Positions 24,805-32,581 of a DNA stretch of 64,000 bases are shown here, one piece after another. The position numbers and the translations under genes are program-made. The stretch covers positions 5,634,501-5,698,500 of the forward strand of contig NZ_CP012831.1 in NCBI RefSeq assembly GCF_001307275.1. Reading direction: 5' to 3'. Under the pieces are notes generated by a model that was not told the DNA's origin, did no database searches, and saw nothing but the letters and a program-made list of their open reading frames with translations. This DNA is from Pseudomonas fluorescens (GTDB lineage Bacteria; Pseudomonadota; Gammaproteobacteria; Pseudomonadales; Pseudomonadaceae). Position 1 is the stretch's first letter; each line of letters begins with the position of its first letter.

Positions 24805-26946
24805 ATGCGTCGGATTCTCGTTTCACTGTGTGTGCTCCAGGCTTACTCCGTTTCCACCTGGGCCGAACAGCCAGTCCCAGCCAAGCCGGCCTCCCTTGAG
24901 TTGCAAGCCACGGATATCGTCGGTAACGCCGACTATGAATCAGCACAGGGACCGGTGAAGGGCTATCACGCCACCCGTTCGGCCAGTGCCACCCGTACCG
25001 ACACGGCGATCCATGAAACCCCGCAATCCATTTCCGTGGTGTCCCGCGACGTGGTCGAAGACCTTGGCGCCACGCGCCTGCAAGATGCCCTCGATTACGC
25101 CGGCGGCGTAGGCCGGGCCAACAACTTTGGCGGCCAGGGCCTGACCACTTTTACTGTTCGCGGTTTCACCACCGGGGAGTTCTACCGCAACGGTTTCCCG
25201 ATCAACCGTGGCTACCCGAACATGCCGGACGCCAACACCATCGAGCGGCTGGAAGTCCTGCGTGGCCCGGCCACCATGCTCTATGGCCGTGGCGATCCGG
25301 GCGGTACCTTCAACGTGGTGTCCAAGCAGCCGTTGGCCGAGCGCACGGTGACCCTGGGCAGCCAGGTCAGCGACCAGGGGATGCGTCGCGGTACGCTGGA
25401 TGCGTCCGGCCCATTGGACGAAGAAGGGCGCCTGGCTTATCGCCTGAACGTGATCGGCGAGGGCGGCGATACGTTCCGCGACCACGTCGAGACCGAACGC
25501 TACGGCGTCGCGCCGGTGGTCTCCTGGCAGGTCAACGACACCACGCGCCTGACCTTCGAAGGCGATTTCATGCGCAACAACCATCCGCTGGACCGTGGCT
25601 TGACCCATTACGCCGGCCAGCGTGGCACCGCCTCGCGCGATACGTTCTTCGGCGAAAAAGACGCCGGCAAGCTGCACAACGACAACAACATGCTGCAGGT
25701 GCGCTTCGAGCACATGCTCAACGACGACTGGACCCTGGCTGGCGGTACCCAGTGGCTCGACGGCACCCTGCAGGGCAATGCCGTCGAAGGCAACGGCATC
25801 GCCGCCGATGGCCGCACCCTGGGGCGCAACTTCAACTACCGCAAATTGGAGTGGACCGACCGTGACACCCAACTCAACCTCACCGGGCATTTTTCCACCG
25901 GCGGGTTCGAGCACACGTTGTTGACGGGCATCGAGTATGAAAACTACGACTACCAGTCCATCATCCAGCGTTCCGCCGCGGGCACCGGTGCCTACCCGAT
26001 CGATATCTTCGACCCGGTGTATGGCCAGCCACGCCCGGCATTGACGCGCACGCCCACCGATGACCAGGAAAACCTCAAGACGTTTGGCGTGTTCGTCCAG
26101 GATCAGGTGGCGCTGACGGAGCGTTTGAAGTTGTTGGCGGGGGCGCGTTTCGAGCGATTCGAGCATCAGTATGAGAGTTTCGTCCCCCAGAACCCGCCTG
26201 GTAGTCGGAACTGGGACGTCACCGACAGTGCCGTCACCCCACGCCTGGGTATGATCTACGACCTGACTGACACCGTGGCGGTCTATGCCAATACCGCACG
26301 CTCGTTCAAGCCCAACACCGGTGCCAGACTCCAGGGTGGAGGGTTCAAGCCGGAAGAAGGCAAGTCCTACGAAATGGGTGTCAAGTGGGAAGCGCTGGAT
26401 CGCCAGTTGAGCGTCGACGCGGCGATCTACCAGATTGAAAAGCGCAACGTCCTCACGCCCGACCCACAGGATGCAACATTCAACGTGGCTGCTGGCGAAG
26501 TGCGCAGCCGTGGCTTTGACCTGAACGTGGCGGGCAACCTGACGCCGCAATGGCGGGTGATCGGTGGCTATGCCTATGTAGATGCCGAAGTGACCAAGGA
26601 CATCAGCATCCCGTCCGGCACCCGCTTGCTCAACGTGCCCAAGAACACCTTCAGCCTGTTGAACGTCTACGAGTTCCAGGACGGTGGCCTCAAGGGCCTC
26701 GGTCTTGGCGTAGGTGCCAAGTACGTCGATGAGCGGGCCGGCAATACCGCGGCCAGCACCTTTACCATGGACAGCTACACCGTCGTGGACTTGCTCGGTT
26801 ACTACAAGGTCAACGAGCGAATCCGCCTCAACCTGGACCTGAAGAACCTGTTTGACGCCGACTACGAAGAGGGTGCATTCGGTGGGGTCTATGCTTATCC
26901 AGGTGCGCCGCGGACGGTACAGGCTGGGATTTCCTACACCCTTTGA
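24805..26946 (+). CDS. TonB-dependent siderophore receptor
   Basis: 713 residues. The signal peptide is MRRILVSLCVLQAYSVSTWA. A plug domain (about 60-170; TAIHETPQSISVVSRDVVED, VRGFTTGEFYRNG, LEVLRGPATMLYGRGDPGGT) is followed by a 22-strand beta barrel ending in a terminal aromatic-type strand (RTVQAGISYTL). The PQSISV and GxGDPGGT motifs are typical of hydroxamate/ferrichrome-type receptors (FhuE/FoxA/FpvA family), but the siderophore cannot be named. There is no adjacent FecI/FecR pair and no N-terminal signalling domain, so control is probably by Fur plus the leader hairpin. Confidence 0.93.
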   Translation: MRRILVSLCVLQAYSVSTWAEQPVPAKPASLELQATDIVGNADYESAQGPVKGYHATRSASATRTDTAIHETPQSISVVSRDVVEDLGATRLQDALDYAGGVGRANNFGGQGLTTFTVRGFTTGEFYRNGFPINRGYPNMPDANTIERLEVLRGPATMLYGRGDPGGTFNVVSKQPLAERTVTLGSQVSDQGMRRGTLDASGPLDEEGRLAYRLNVIGEGGDTFRDHVETERYGVAPVVSWQVNDTTRLTFEGDFMRNNHPLDRGLTHYAGQRGTASRDTFFGEKDAGKLHNDNNMLQVRFEHMLNDDWTLAGGTQWLDGTLQGNAVEGNGIAADGRTLGRNFNYRKLEWTDRDTQLNLTGHFSTGGFEHTLLTGIEYENYDYQSIIQRSAAGTGAYPIDIFDPVYGQPRPALTRTPTDDQENLKTFGVFVQDQVALTERLKLLAGARFERFEHQYESFVPQNPPGSRNWDVTDSAVTPRLGMIYDLTDTVAVYANTARSFKPNTGARLQGGGFKPEEGKSYEMGVKWEALDRQLSVDAAIYQIEKRNVLTPDPQDATFNVAAGEVRSRGFDLNVAGNLTPQWRVIGGYAYVDAEVTKDISIPSGTRLLNVPKNTFSLLNVYEFQDGGLKGLGLGVGAKYVDERAGNTAASTFTMDSYTVVDLLGYYKVNERIRLNLDLKNLFDADYEEGAFGGVYAYPGAPRTVQAGISYTL

Positions 26947-26969
26947 GGCCGCGGGCAGTCGCAGTCCAA

Positions 26970-27059
26970 GTGGGAGCGAGCTTGCTCGCGATGGCGGTGT
27001 GTCAGTCAACATCAATCCCGACTGACCTGACGCCATCGCGAGCAAGCTCGCTCCCACAG
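26970..27059. repeat. REPIN
   Basis: GTGGGAGCGAGCTTGCTCGC and its inverse at the far end flank a loop containing GTCAGTCAACATC and ACTGAC, itself partly self-complementary. It fills the gap between two converging genes. Confidence 0.9.
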
Positions 27060-27066
27060 TTTTTTC

Positions 27067-27801
27067 CTACCACTTACCGGTGCTCATCCCGCCGTCCACC
27101 GGCAGTATCGCGCCAGTCGTGAAATCAGCGCCCGCCAGGTACAACACGGCCTCGGCAATTTCCTCGATGGTGCCCACGCGACCGGCCGGGGCCAGGTTGT
27201 CGAGGAAGTCGCGGTGCGCCGGGTCATGCATGGGTGTGTCGATGATGCCGGGGGCGACCGCGTTGACCTTGATGTTGTGGGGCGACAGTTCCAGGGCCAG
27301 CGCACGGGTCATCTGGTTGACGCCGCCCTTGATCAACACGGGCAGCGCAGCCGGCACCTGGATGTTCGGTTGCAGCGCCACGGCGGCTGAAATGTTGATG
27401 ATGAAGCCGCGCTGGCGCCCGATCATGTGCGCCGCTGCGGCCTGGCTGGCGTAGACGAGGCCCTTGAGGTTGGTGTCCAGCAGCGCGTCCAGGTCCTGGG
27501 GGCTGTATTCGACGAAGGGTTTCGGCAGGAAGAAACCGGCGTTGTTCACCAGCCCGTCAACGGCGCCAAACGCCTCGACAGCTTGGGCGATGAGGGCGGT
27601 TGAAGTGGCCGGGTCAGCGATGTCGCCGGCCACGGCCATGAAACCGGCCGGGTGGCCGAGCTGGGCGGCGGCAGCGTCCAGCCCGGACTGAGAGCGGGCA
27701 TTGCCCACCACGTTATACCCCCGGGCCAGGAACGCCTTGACCAAACCCAGGCCGATCCCGCTGGAAGCGCCGGTGATGATGACGGTTTTGTTGAGGCTCA
27801 T
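27067..27801 (-). CDS. SDR family protein lacking the catalytic tyrosine
   Basis: A 244-residue classical short-chain dehydrogenase fold. The cofactor motif TGASSGIG (10-17) and the NNAG segment are intact, and Ser of the IINISAAV strand and Lys158 are present. The position four residues before the Lys, normally Tyr of YxxxK, is Pro154 (PAALPVLIKGG). A usual SDR proton relay therefore cannot form, so it may be a non-oxidoreductive SDR or use another residue. The substrate is unknown. Its upstream region shares a 48-base motif with the lysR gene at 28449. Confidence 0.85.
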   Translation of the reverse strand: MSLNKTVIITGASSGIGLGLVKAFLARGYNVVGNARSQSGLDAAAAQLGHPAGFMAVAGDIADPATSTALIAQAVEAFGAVDGLVNNAGFFLPKPFVEYSPQDLDALLDTNLKGLVYASQAAAAHMIGRQRGFIINISAAVALQPNIQVPAALPVLIKGGVNQMTRALALELSPHNIKVNAVAPGIIDTPMHDPAHRDFLDNLAPAGRVGTIEEIAEAVLYLAGADFTTGAILPVDGGMSTGKW

Positions 27802-27880
27802 GATTGACTCCTGATCATTGAATGGAACCGATGCGCCTGTATGGCGGTGGTTGAGATCAGGGTATTGATGCCTCAGGGTT

Positions 27881-27928
27881 TGATAAATAAGGCTTCTGGT
27901 ACTTGAGTTGATACTTCATGTAATCAAT
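27881..27928. promoter_or_regulatory. 48-base shared upstream motif, copy 1
   Basis: Starting TGATAAATAAGG and including ACTTGAGTTGATAC, this stretch aligns without gaps to 28400-28447 at 34 of 48 bases. It lies 80-127 bases upstream of the SDR start. Binding by the LysR protein encoded at 28449 is inferred. Confidence 0.6.
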
Positions 27929-27950
27929 GGCAAGGGCAGCACATAACCCC

Positions 27951-28041
27951 TGTGGGAGCGAGCTTGCTCGCGATAGCGTCAGGTCGGTCGGGAGTGATGT
28001 TGACTGACACGCCGCCATCGCGAGCAAGCTCGCTCCCACAG
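27951..28041. repeat. REPIN
   Basis: TGTGGGAGCGAGCTTGCTCG and its inverse, with a loop of the TCGGTC...GACTGACA type shared by several REPINs in the window. Confidence 0.9.
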
Positions 28042-28070
28042 TGTTGTTGGGTTGTCGGATTGGCAGGCAG

Positions 28071-28098
28071 AAAAAAGCCCGGTCAATCGGACCGGGCT
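28071..28098 (-). terminator. rho-independent terminator of the tautomerase gene
   Basis: On the minus strand AGCCCGGTC pairs with GACCGGGCT (9 base pairs, 5-base loop) and is followed by a run of six T. It lies 15 bases after the tautomerase stop. Confidence 0.9.
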
Positions 28099-28113
28099 CG
28101 CAAGGGTGGGAGA

Positions 28114-28320
28114 TTATTCCTTGGGAAGACTTCGATACTCGGTGGTCGTCATCCCCGCATAACCCCAGTTATCCGTATCCACTTCCTCGATCACGATATG
28201 GGTCAAGTGAGGGTCCTTGCCCAGCACGCGCTGGAGGGTTTCGGTGATTTCGGCAATCACCTGGGTTTTCTGTTCACGGGTGACGCCATCTCGGGTAATT
28301 CGCACATTGACGAAAGGCAT
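28114..28320 (-). CDS. tautomerase (4-oxalocrotonate tautomerase family)
   Basis: 68 residues starting MPFVNVRITRDGVTREQK, so Pro becomes the N-terminal catalytic base after Met removal. Residues IVIEEVDTDNWGYAG form the usual second half. An in-frame upstream ATG exists but would abolish the N-terminal proline. It has its own terminator, and the shared 48-base motif lies 80-127 bases upstream of its start, the same spacing as for the SDR gene. Confidence 0.9.
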   Translation of the reverse strand: MPFVNVRITRDGVTREQKTQVIAEITETLQRVLGKDPHLTHIVIEEVDTDNWGYAGMTTTEYRSLPKE

Positions 28321-28399
28321 GTTGCACTCCAGCTGATGGGAAATGGACGCAGGACAACGCCCGCGTGTTGCAAGGCCACTGTATTTATACGCCACGGGC

Positions 28400-28447
28400 T
28401 GATAAACAGGCCTTTGGAAACTTCAGTTGATACGCGGTGTAACGAAT
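28400..28447. promoter_or_regulatory. 48-base shared upstream motif, copy 2
   Basis: TGATAAACAGG through AACTTCAGTTGATAC to TAACGAAT, ending 1 base before the lysR ATG. It lies between the divergent tautomerase and lysR genes, so it could serve both control of the tautomerase and autoregulation. Confidence 0.6.
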
Positions 28448-28448
28448 C

Positions 28449-29372
28449 ATGAAGCGGCATTTCGAAGACCTGCAGTTGGGTAGCATAGAACTGTTCTGCC
28501 TCGCGGCGGAGGCGGGCAGTTTCACGGCCGCGGCGCAGTTGGCGGGGGTTACCCCGGCGGCGGTGAGCCGCTCGATCTTTCGCCTGGAAGAGCGCCTGGG
28601 CTCACGGCTTTTCGTGCGCACCACCCGCAGCATCCGCCTGACCGAAGCCGGCAAGACCTATTTCGAACAATGTCGACAAGCGCTGACGCAATTGGTCGAG
28701 GCGCAACAGGAAATGATGGGCGCGCAATCGGTGCCGTCCGGGCAACTGCGCATCAGCTTGCCCACCACCTACGGTCATCACCGCATCCTGCCCTTGCTCC
28801 CGGCTTTTCGGGCGCTGTACCCGCAGGTCAGCGTGGACCTGCACCTGAGCAATCGAAACATCGATTTCGTTGCCGAAGGTTATGACCTCGCCATCCGGGT
28901 ACGGGCCCAGCCGGACTCATCGATGATCGCCCGGCTGCTGGAAGACGCGAAACTGGTGGTGGTCGCCTCCCCGGATTACCTGCGCAAGGCCGGCACGCCG
29001 CAGGTTCTTGAAGACCTGGACGACCACGAGTGCATCCAGTTCGAATTGCCCAGCAGCGGACGACGGATATCCTGGTTGTTCAATGTCGAGGGCAAGGAAA
29101 AGGAGGTGTTCGGCGAAGGAGGGTATTGCTGTTCCGACGATGTGCTCGGCGGCGTGACGCTGGCCAAACATGGCGCCGGCTTGTTCCAGACCTACAAATT
29201 CATCGTGGAGCAGGAGCTGGCCAATGGGCAATTGGTGGAGGTACTTGCGCCTTTTTCGGGGCGCTCGCGTCCGTTTACCTTGCTGTATCCCCATGGCCGG
29301 TATGTGCCGCAACGGGTGCGTGCCTTCGTGGACTTCCTGTTGGAGTACCGGCAGCACTGGTCCGGAGCCTGA
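28449..29372 (+). CDS. LysR family regulator
   Basis: 307 residues. The N-terminal winged helix reads SIELFCLAAEAGSFTAAAQLAGVTPAAVSRSIFRLEERLG in overlapping segments (about 10-50), followed by a periplasmic-binding-like effector domain. It belongs to the CrgA/AaeR-like branch (RLFVRTTRSIRLTEAG). It is divergent from the tautomerase gene, and the shared upstream motif links it to that gene and to the SDR gene as likely targets. Confidence 0.9.
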   Translation: MKRHFEDLQLGSIELFCLAAEAGSFTAAAQLAGVTPAAVSRSIFRLEERLGSRLFVRTTRSIRLTEAGKTYFEQCRQALTQLVEAQQEMMGAQSVPSGQLRISLPTTYGHHRILPLLPAFRALYPQVSVDLHLSNRNIDFVAEGYDLAIRVRAQPDSSMIARLLEDAKLVVVASPDYLRKAGTPQVLEDLDDHECIQFELPSSGRRISWLFNVEGKEKEVFGEGGYCCSDDVLGGVTLAKHGAGLFQTYKFIVEQELANGQLVEVLAPFSGRSRPFTLLYPHGRYVPQRVRAFVDFLLEYRQHWSGA

Positions 29373-29423
29373 CAAAACCCCCTCCCCACAATGAATCACA
29401 TCAGTTTTGCGTTCAGCCAGCGA

Positions 29424-29858
29424 TCAGAACCGAAACGCCTGACGGCCGATCAACAGCCACTTGCCATCTTTCTGCTTCTGCCAGATCTGGAAGTTCTCGA
29501 TTTCCGTTGGCACCACTTCCGTGCCTTTGAGCGCCTGTGCCGAGAAGTGATTGCGCACCAGCGCAGTGTCCCCGGACAAGGTGATTTTCTGGTTCTGCAT
29601 TTCCAGGGTCTTGAATGCGCTCTTGCCCGTTTCGATGTCGGCGATGAAGGCTTTCTTATCCTGGATGTTGCCGCTGGAGTGCCCGTAGGTGAGGTTCTCG
29701 GCGGCCAGGGCCTGGAGTTGGGGGATGTCTTTATGCAGCATGGCCTGGGTCAGGTGGTCGACGGCCTGGGCCACTTCCTGCTCGGCCGATGACGTGGCTG
29801 CCGCTGCGTAACCGCTGAACAGGCACAAGAAGCTGACGATCAATGTCGCTTTTTTCAT
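29424..29858 (-). CDS. secreted NTF2-like (DUF4440/SnoaL-type) protein
   Basis: 144 residues. The signal peptide is MKKATLIVSFLCLFSGYAAAA. The mature part is a single NTF2-like alpha+beta cone (AVDHLTQAMLHKDIPQLQAL, LTYGHSSGNIQDKKAFIADI, WQKQKDGKWLLIGRQ). The family includes many proteins of unknown function and some isomerases. No catalytic residues can be assigned. It converges on the lysR gene at 28449. Confidence 0.82.
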   Translation of the reverse strand: MKKATLIVSFLCLFSGYAAAATSSAEQEVAQAVDHLTQAMLHKDIPQLQALAAENLTYGHSSGNIQDKKAFIADIETGKSAFKTLEMQNQKITLSGDTALVRNHFSAQALKGTEVVPTEIENFQIWQKQKDGKWLLIGRQAFRF

Positions 29859-30178
29859 GGGGATTTCCTTGTTGTTGTAGGTATCCGGAGCGTATGAGGG
29901 CTTGGTCGCTCTCGTCTGTCATCGTACAACTTGTCGAAGATAACGGGAATAGCCGAGTCGTTGGGCAATGTGCGAAATCAACCTGGCCTGGTCAAAAGCA
30001 CCTCGGGGGATCGACAACAATGTGGCGAGGGAGCTTGCTCCCGCTGGGCTGCGCAGCAGCCCCAAAAAAACAACTCAATGAACCTGACACGCCTCGGCAC
30101 CCATTCCAGGGGCTGCTTCGCAGCCCAGCGGGAGCAAGCTCCCTCGCCACAGGAGACTCTTTAGCCGTGATGGCGCAT
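29859..30178. other. intergenic region with a REPIN
   Basis: This 320-base gap holds the promoter side of the NTF2-like gene and a REPIN at 30021-30151. The rest shows no convincing coding frame or recognised site. Confidence 0.7.
30021..30151. repeat. REPIN, GTGGCGAGGGAGCTTGC type
   Basis: Arms GTGGCGAGGGAGCTTGCTCC and its inverse extend through CGCTGGGCTGCGCAGCAGCC on the left and GGCTGCTTCGCAGCCCAGCG on the right, so each arm itself contains a small hairpin. Confidence 0.9.
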
Positions 30179-31075
30179 TCACAACCCTTCGCGCACCGCC
30201 CCACGAATCCCCTCCAGCAACATGGTAAACGCCGGATTATCGTTGTCCTCGCGCCACACCAGGTGCAACTCGCTCTGGACCCCTTCGCCCAGGTCGATCT
30301 CACGAAACACCACCTGCTTGAACACCACGCTGGTGGCGCACCGCGGTACCAAGGCCAGGCCCATGCCGGCGTTGACCAGGGCCAGGATCGTCAGCGACGA
30401 TCCCAACCATTGGACGAATTGTGGCGCGACCCGGGCCGAGCGGAGCATGCCGGTGAGCAGTTCGTTGAAGGGCGGGTAGGCGGAGTGCGAGTACATGAGG
30501 AACGGCTGGGCGTCCAGGTCCTGGACGCTCACCGTGTCGGCAGTCGCCAGGGGATGTCCGGCGGGTACCGCCAGCACGAAGGGCTCGCGCACCAGGCACT
30601 CGGTGGCATAGCCGGTTTCCAGCAGCGGCGAGCGGACGATGCCCAGGTCGATGCGCCGGGCACGCAGGGCTTCGTGCTGCTGGTAGGTGTTCATCTCCGC
30701 CAGGACGATTTTGACTTGGGGCTGTTTCAGCCGGGCCTCGGCAATCACTTTGGGCAAGAACTCGTACACCGCGCTGCCGACGAAGCTGATGGTCACCGAA
30801 CCGATGTCGCCCTGGGCGAAACGCCGGGCCGCCACGGCGGCTTGTTGTGCCTGTTCCAACAGGTTCTGCGCTTCGATGAAAAACGCCCGGCCGGCGGCGG
30901 TGAGTGCCACGCTGCGGGTGCTGCGGGTGAACAGTTCGACGCCCAGGTGATGTTCCAGCAATTGGATCTGCCGGCTCAGCGGTGGCTGGGTCATGTTCAG
31001 GCGTTCGGCGGCGCGACGGAAGTTGAGTTCGGTCGCCACGGTGGTGAAGCAGCGCAACTGGGCCAGTTCAAACAT
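30179..31075 (-). CDS. LysR family regulator of the divergent sugar-acid operon
   Basis: 298 residues with a LysR helix-turn-helix (LRCFTTVATELNFRRAAERLNMTQPPLSRQIQLLE in overlapping segments) and an effector domain of the BenM/CatM-like type. Start MFELAQLRCF at 31075. ATTGATTCAAT, a perfect 11-base palindrome at 31074-31084, overlaps the start codon and could be its autoregulatory site. It is divergent from the MFS/dehydratase operon and probably activates it. Confidence 0.9.
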   Translation of the reverse strand: MFELAQLRCFTTVATELNFRRAAERLNMTQPPLSRQIQLLEHHLGVELFTRSTRSVALTAAGRAFFIEAQNLLEQAQQAAVAARRFAQGDIGSVTISFVGSAVYEFLPKVIAEARLKQPQVKIVLAEMNTYQQHEALRARRIDLGIVRSPLLETGYATECLVREPFVLAVPAGHPLATADTVSVQDLDAQPFLMYSHSAYPPFNELLTGMLRSARVAPQFVQWLGSSLTILALVNAGMGLALVPRCATSVVFKQVVFREIDLGEGVQSELHLVWREDNDNPAFTMLLEGIRGAVREGL

Positions 31076-31183
31076 TGATTCAATCCAGGTATCAATCAAG
31101 TGCCAAGTTAGATTAGACGGGAACAATCCACCGCGTCCATCATCGTCCCGTTCCCCACAAAAACAATGATCGGGAGGCACCCC

Positions 31184-32581
31184 TTGAATAACGTAACGGA
31201 CTCCACCCATGACAGCACCCTGGCGCTCGCGGCGGCCAAGGTCAAACGTCATGTACTGCCGTTGGTGGTGGTGATGTTCATCGTCAACTACATCGACCGG
31301 GTCAACATCGGTTTCGTGCGCAGTCACCTGGAAACCGACCTGGGCATCGGCGCTGCCGCCTATGGGCTTGGCGCCGGGTTGTTCTTTGTCGGCTACGCGC
31401 TGTTCGAAGTCCCGTCCAACATGCTGTTGCAACGCTACGGCGCGCGGGCCTGGCTGACGCGCATCATGTTCACCTGGGGCGCGGCGGCGATGGCCATGGC
31501 CTTTGTGCAAGGTGAAACCAGCTTCTATGTGCTGCGCTTCATTCTCGGCGCCGCGGAGGCGGGCTTCTTTCCCGGCATCATCTACTACTTCACCCAATGG
31601 CTGCCTGCCAACGAGCGCGGCAAGGCGATGGCGATCTTTCTCAGTGGTTCGGCCATCGCCTCGGTGATTTCCGGCCCGGTGTCTGGCGCCTTGCTGCACA
31701 TCAGCGGGATGGGCCTGCATGGCTGGCAATGGATGTTCCTGATCGAAGGTTTTGCCTCCATCGTGCTGTGCGGGTTTGTCTGGTTCTGGCTGCAATCGCA
31801 CCCGAGCCAGGCCAAATGGCTGACGGCTGAAGAGAAAGCCGTATTGATCGCCGCCATCGCCGAAGAGCAGCGGGCCCGGGAGGCCGCGCAAGTGATCAAG
31901 CCGTCGATGTTCAAGTTGTTGGCCGACCGACAGATCGCGCTGTTCTGTTTCATCTACTTTTCCATCGCTCTGACCATCTACGGCGCCACGTTCTGGCTAC
32001 CGAGCATGATCAAGAAAATGGGGGGGCTGGGGGACTTCCAGGTCGGTTTGCTCAATTCCATTCCGTGGATCATTTCCATCGTCGCGATGTACGGCTTTGC
32101 CGCCCTGGCCGGCAAATGGAAATTCCAGCAGGCCTGGGTCGCGGTGACGCTGGTGATCGCTGCGTTCGGCATGTTCATGTCCACCACTGGCGGGCCGATC
32201 TTTGCCTTCGTGGCGATCTGTTTCGCGGCCATCGGTTTCAAGGCGGCCTCGGCGTTGTTCTGGCCGATTCCCCAAAGTTACCTGGATGCCCGTGTCGCGG
32301 CGGCGGTGATCGCCTTGATCAACTCCATCGGCAACCTCGGCGGCTTCGTCGCGCCCACGGCTTTCGGTTTCCTGGAACAGACCACGGGCTCCATCGAGGG
32401 CGGCCTGTATGGGCTGGCCGCGACCTCGCTTGTCGCCGCCGTGGTGATCTTTTTCGCCCGCACCGCGCCGAAGCGCGACACCCCGAACTCACTGTCCGGT
32501 CGGCCCGAAACCGTTGCCGAAGCGAATCAGCTGGAAAAATCGCAAGCCTTGAAACCTGGCCCATCGGGAGCCGCTGTATGA
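31184..32581 (+). CDS. MFS transporter, anion:cation symporter (sugar-acid type)
   Basis: A 465-residue ACS-family transporter with about 12 membrane segments and the signature NYIDRVNIGFVRSHLETDLG, like GudP/GarP/tartrate carriers. The start chosen is TTG at 31184 because a strong GGGAGG ribosome site (31172-31177) lies 6 bases before it; the in-frame ATG at 31166 would place that site inside the gene. The stop overlaps the dehydratase start (ATGA), so uptake and catabolism are coupled. Confidence 0.88.
   Translation: MNNVTDSTHDSTLALAAAKVKRHVLPLVVVMFIVNYIDRVNIGFVRSHLETDLGIGAAAYGLGAGLFFVGYALFEVPSNMLLQRYGARAWLTRIMFTWGAAAMAMAFVQGETSFYVLRFILGAAEAGFFPGIIYYFTQWLPANERGKAMAIFLSGSAIASVISGPVSGALLHISGMGLHGWQWMFLIEGFASIVLCGFVWFWLQSHPSQAKWLTAEEKAVLIAAIAEEQRAREAAQVIKPSMFKLLADRQIALFCFIYFSIALTIYGATFWLPSMIKKMGGLGDFQVGLLNSIPWIISIVAMYGFAALAGKWKFQQAWVAVTLVIAAFGMFMSTTGGPIFAFVAICFAAIGFKAASALFWPIPQSYLDARVAAAVIALINSIGNLGGFVAPTAFGFLEQTTGSIEGGLYGLAATSLVAAVVIFFARTAPKRDTPNSLSGRPETVAEANQLEKSQALKPGPSGAAV

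Larger units (their letters stand above)
27802..28113. other. intergenic region upstream of the SDR gene
   Basis: This 312-base gap holds the SDR promoter with a 48-base motif (27881-27928), a REPIN (27951-28041) and the terminator of the tautomerase gene (28071-28098). No coding frame is convincing. Confidence 0.8.

Noticed and set aside
24940..27057. 705-codon frame antisense to the TonB receptor
   Set aside because: The receptor on the other strand has a signal peptide, plug and barrel motifs; the antisense frame is low in recognisable structure and begins in a REP.
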